Made by a program: the position numbers and the translations under genes. From an uncultured bacterium (GTDB taxonomy: Bacteria > Desulfobacterota > Desulfobulbia > Desulfobulbales > Desulfobulbaceae): DNA of 7,012 nt. This document shows positions 4,982-7,012 of this stretch, in pieces. The stretch spans positions 1 to 7,012 of the forward strand of contig CAITZN010000067.1 in NCBI GenBank assembly GCA_903896915.1, read 5' to 3'. Within the stretch, counting starts at the first letter, position 1. Each line of letters opens with the position of its first letter. The notes under the pieces were generated by a model. The model made no database searches and was not told the DNA's origin. It saw only the letters and a program-made list of their open reading frames with translations.

Positions 4982-6610
4982 TCAGGTTACCTTGATATAT
5001 TTAGCCATAGCCGCCCGCAGAGATTCGGCGTTAAAAGGCTTGATCAAAATACTGTTTACCCCTGCCGTTGTGGCTGCCTCGTGATCCTGAACATCACTCT
5101 GGGTGGTCACCATGATCACCGGCAATTGTTGTTGAGAATATATCTTTCGTATCCCTTCGGTCAGTTCGATACCTGAGATTTCAGGCATATTGAGATCGGT
5201 GAGCACCAGGGCTGGCTTTTCCTTAGCGATCCACTCCAGCGCCCCAGCCGGAAATTCAAAAAGTACGGGCTCAAAACCGAGTTCGTGCAGGGTAGCCTTG
5301 TAGATATTGAGGATCATCCGTGAATCGTCCACCGCACACACCTTGACCCGAGCACTGCTCTCCTTTTCATCACCCGAAATCTTCGCAGCAAAATCATCCA
5401 TACCTGCCTGTCTCAACAGGGCGTCATAGTGATCTTTGGTATCCCGATGGGCATGGGGCAGATAAATCAGAGCCATTTCCTGAAAATAGTCTTCCTTCGC
5501 CAGGCTGAGAAAGAGATTGTCGACTTGGGCATTGACAATGATTTTGACAATATGGCGAGCCTCGTCATTTTTAGGCCGGATCATGTTTTTAATACCGACC
5601 GCAAGAATTTCGTTAAAATTACGATCAATTGCCCTGGCAGCTGCGGTACAGACATGATCTTCACTATCGGTCAGACCGGAAGCCAGGGTGTAGGCACCTT
5701 TGCGTAACGGCAGCAGCGCCAGTGCCTCATAGGCGGCAAAGCGGACATTCGCGTTTTTAGGCATCGTGTTGAGCAAGGCCCGGATCGGCATAATCGCACT
5801 CTCATCCCCAATGTCACCCAAAACATTGAGTGTATGCACCGACAAATCGTTATCCCCCTCCTTGAGATTCTCAATCAGCGCCGGTACCGCTTTCACCCCA
5901 ATACGTATCAATTCATCCTTGGCATAGATCCGCATATGGGCGTAATGCGAACGCAGGGTGGCGTTCAACTTTTCCAGGGACACCTGATCCTGAACATCGG
6001 CAAAGATGCCGAGGATGATCAGATCCAGTTCATTGTCCGTTCCCATCCGTTCAGCCAGCCGATGCATGGCGGTAGAGGTCGCAAACTGTCCTAGCGCCTG
6101 AATGGCGGCGATAATGAGTTCACGGTCTGCTGCATAGAGAAAATCCGTAAGGGTGTTGATCGAATCTGGATTACCGATCAACCCCAAAGTTTGAATGATC
6201 AGTCGAATGGTGGTGTTATCCTTAGCTTCAGCCAACAGGTCAATCAAGGCCGGGGTCGCGTCTTCAAATTTCAATTCCCCAGCCAGTTCGATCATCACCG
6301 TCTTGTCAGTGATTTCCTTATTTGCCAGTGATTTGAGCAATATTTCCGGATAGGCAATCAGATTAGAGAAAAGGGTTTCCCGAATAATCGGTAGACCGGC
6401 AGCCATTTGAGGATGCGACACCAGCAGATAATTCAACAAAGGCACGGTAAATTCCATCTCTCCACGCGACAGTTCATAGAGCAGTCTGTTCTGCGTCTTT
6501 TTATCAACCTCGCCAAGATGATCCAAAACCAGGCGAGCTTTGAGGGCGTCACCGGTCTGGATATTTGCTTGAATTTCTTCAATCATGTGCTCAGTGTTCA
6601 ATTCTGCCAT
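4982..6610 (-). CDS. HEAT-repeat protein with C-terminal CheY-like receiver domain
   Basis: A 542-residue soluble protein. Residues about 20-400 are an all-helical repeat array. The clearest HEAT-like units are around 115-148 (ATPALIDLLAEA), 149-182 (INTLTDFL then AAIQALGQF), 241-270 (AVPALIENLKEG then LNVLGDIGD), 271-302 and 303-330. Such arrays normally form protein-binding solenoids. Residues about 421-540 are a full response-regulator receiver: acidic pair D428/D429 (VDDSR), phospho-acceptor D472 (LTDLNMPE), conserved T502/T503 and K524 (IKPF). All key residues are present, so phosphorylation by a histidine kinase is expected; no kinase or output enzyme is in view. ATG 6610 is supported by AGGGG 6 nt upstream. 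It follows the rhodanese gene by 39 nt, so the two are probably one transcript. No terminator is seen after its stop (TGA at 4984-4982). Domain calls are firm; the biological role is unknown. Confidence 0.9.
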   Translation of the reverse strand: MAELNTEHMIEEIQANIQTGDALKARLVLDHLGEVDKKTQNRLLYELSRGEMEFTVPLLNYLLVSHPQMAAGLPIIRETLFSNLIAYPEILLKSLANKEITDKTVMIELAGELKFEDATPALIDLLAEAKDNTTIRLIIQTLGLIGNPDSINTLTDFLYAADRELIIAAIQALGQFATSTAMHRLAERMGTDNELDLIILGIFADVQDQVSLEKLNATLRSHYAHMRIYAKDELIRIGVKAVPALIENLKEGDNDLSVHTLNVLGDIGDESAIMPIRALLNTMPKNANVRFAAYEALALLPLRKGAYTLASGLTDSEDHVCTAAARAIDRNFNEILAVGIKNMIRPKNDEARHIVKIIVNAQVDNLFLSLAKEDYFQEMALIYLPHAHRDTKDHYDALLRQAGMDDFAAKISGDEKESSARVKVCAVDDSRMILNIYKATLHELGFEPVLFEFPAGALEWIAKEKPALVLTDLNMPEISGIELTEGIRKIYSQQQLPVIMVTTQSDVQDHEAATTAGVNSILIKPFNAESLRAAMAKYIKVT

Positions 6611-6616
6611 ACCCCA

Positions 6617-6621
6617 CCCCT
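6617..6621 (-). promoter_or_regulatory. Ribosome binding site of HEAT-REC gene
   Basis: On the minus strand AGGGG lies 6 nt before the ATG at 6610, in a G-rich tract (AGGGGTGGGGT). It supports this start. The first methionine after it is at residue 9, so this is also the longest sensible form. Confidence 0.55.
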
Positions 6622-6649
6622 GTTAAAAATCGGACGTTTCTTTCTCTTC

Positions 6650-7012
6650 CTATTTCACAAACCAGTCGACACCCAACCGACTGATAACATTCAAACCACC
6701 ACATAATACCATGGTATCGTATTTTCCGAGATGGTCAAGGAAGACTTGAACCTCGTAGGATCTTGTGCCGGCATTACAGATGATTATGAAAGTTTTATCG
6801 GTCGGCAGCTCAGCATAACGCTCACGAATCTGCTCATACTGCAGGGCTATCCATCGGCCCGCCCCGAATTTCTCGACATAAGGGGCAGCCTCAAGTGGGT
6901 GACGAAGATCCAACACCGCCCAATCCGGTTCACTTGCCATATCTTGCATCCAATCGAGATAGCGATCGAGATCGACCCGGCGGAGACGGTTGTCGCAAAG
7001 ATTCTCTGCTAC
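6650..7012 (-). CDS. Rhodanese-domain protein, N-terminus beyond window edge
   Basis: The minus-strand frame is open from the right edge to TAG at 6652-6650, giving 120 visible residues. The ATG at 6949 is inside the frame; the 21 codons before it read as normal protein (VAENLCDNRLRRVDLDRYLDW), so it is probably not the start. The visible part is a rhodanese domain: WAVLDLRHPLEA at its beginning, the catalytic loop CNAGTRSYE (Cys present, CxxGxRS pattern) and MVLCGGL near the end. Rhodanese domains bind sulfane sulfur on the loop cysteine. A domain placed at the C-terminus after a long open frame fits FAD/NAD-dependent disulfide oxidoreductases with a rhodanese tail (CoA-disulfide reductase type), but the rest is unseen, so this is only a suggestion. 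It is the upstream partner of HEAT-REC, 39 nt apart with no terminator between them. Confidence 0.8.
   Translation of the reverse strand, partial: VAENLCDNRLRRVDLDRYLDWMQDMASEPDWAVLDLRHPLEAAPYVEKFGAGRWIALQYEQIRERYAELPTDKTFIIICNAGTRSYEVQVFLDHLGKYDTMVLCGGLNVISRLGVDWFVK

Noticed and set aside
6953..6972. Short direct repeat of ATCGAGAT
   Set aside because: Two 8-base copies inside coding sequence encoding D/R-rich residues; explained by codon use, no further copies.

Overview
The window looks like an ordinary chromosomal segment of an anaerobic or facultatively anaerobic bacterium. The large single-chain pyruvate:ferredoxin oxidoreductase, the cysteine-rich YkgJ-type protein and the HEAT-repeat/response-regulator fusion together suggest Desulfobacterota (Desulfobulbales or Desulfuromonadia). 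That placement is an inference from protein flavour, not from any marker gene. Base composition is roughly even. I see no mobile element, integrase, tRNA, rRNA or CRISPR array.

Layout, left to right. (1) Positions 2-2413, plus strand: the C-terminal two thirds of pyruvate:ferredoxin/flavodoxin oxidoreductase (NifJ/Por family), cut by the left edge and closed by a strong intrinsic terminator at 2444-2477. (2) A second hairpin plus A/T run at 2485-2531 reads as a terminator for the opposite strand. (3) Positions 2635-3600, minus strand: a YkgJ-family cysteine-cluster protein with a coiled-coil tail, a good SD and a well-formed sigma70-type promoter (TTGACA-N16-TAAAAT) at 3671-3698. (4) A divergent intergenic region, 3601-3902, carries that promoter, weaker plus-strand promoter elements, and six TGTC/GACA tetramers within 128 bp, some arranged as inverted repeats. 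It is the best candidate regulatory site here. (5) Positions 3903-4100, plus: an unrecognised 65-residue acidic protein. (6) Positions 4152-4937, plus: a PHP-domain phosphoesterase resembling histidinol-phosphatase, preceded by a pyrimidine-rich leader with no visible SD. (7) Positions 4982-6610, minus: a 542-residue HEAT-repeat protein ending in a complete CheY-like receiver domain. (8) Positions 6650-7012, minus: a rhodanese domain whose reading frame runs off the right edge, so it is probably the C-terminal domain of a larger protein.

There are three transcription blocks: nifJ (plus) converging on ykgJ-like (minus); the small ORF with the PHP gene (plus), diverging from ykgJ-like; and the rhodanese protein with HEAT-REC (minus), converging on the PHP gene. 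Nothing ties all the genes into one pathway. The only likely operon pairs are small ORF/PHP (51-nt gap) and rhodanese/HEAT-REC (39-nt gap). I did not find a convincing new multi-gene system. The points most worth following are the HEAT-REC fusion, the TGTC/GACA-rich divergent promoter region and the unassigned small protein.
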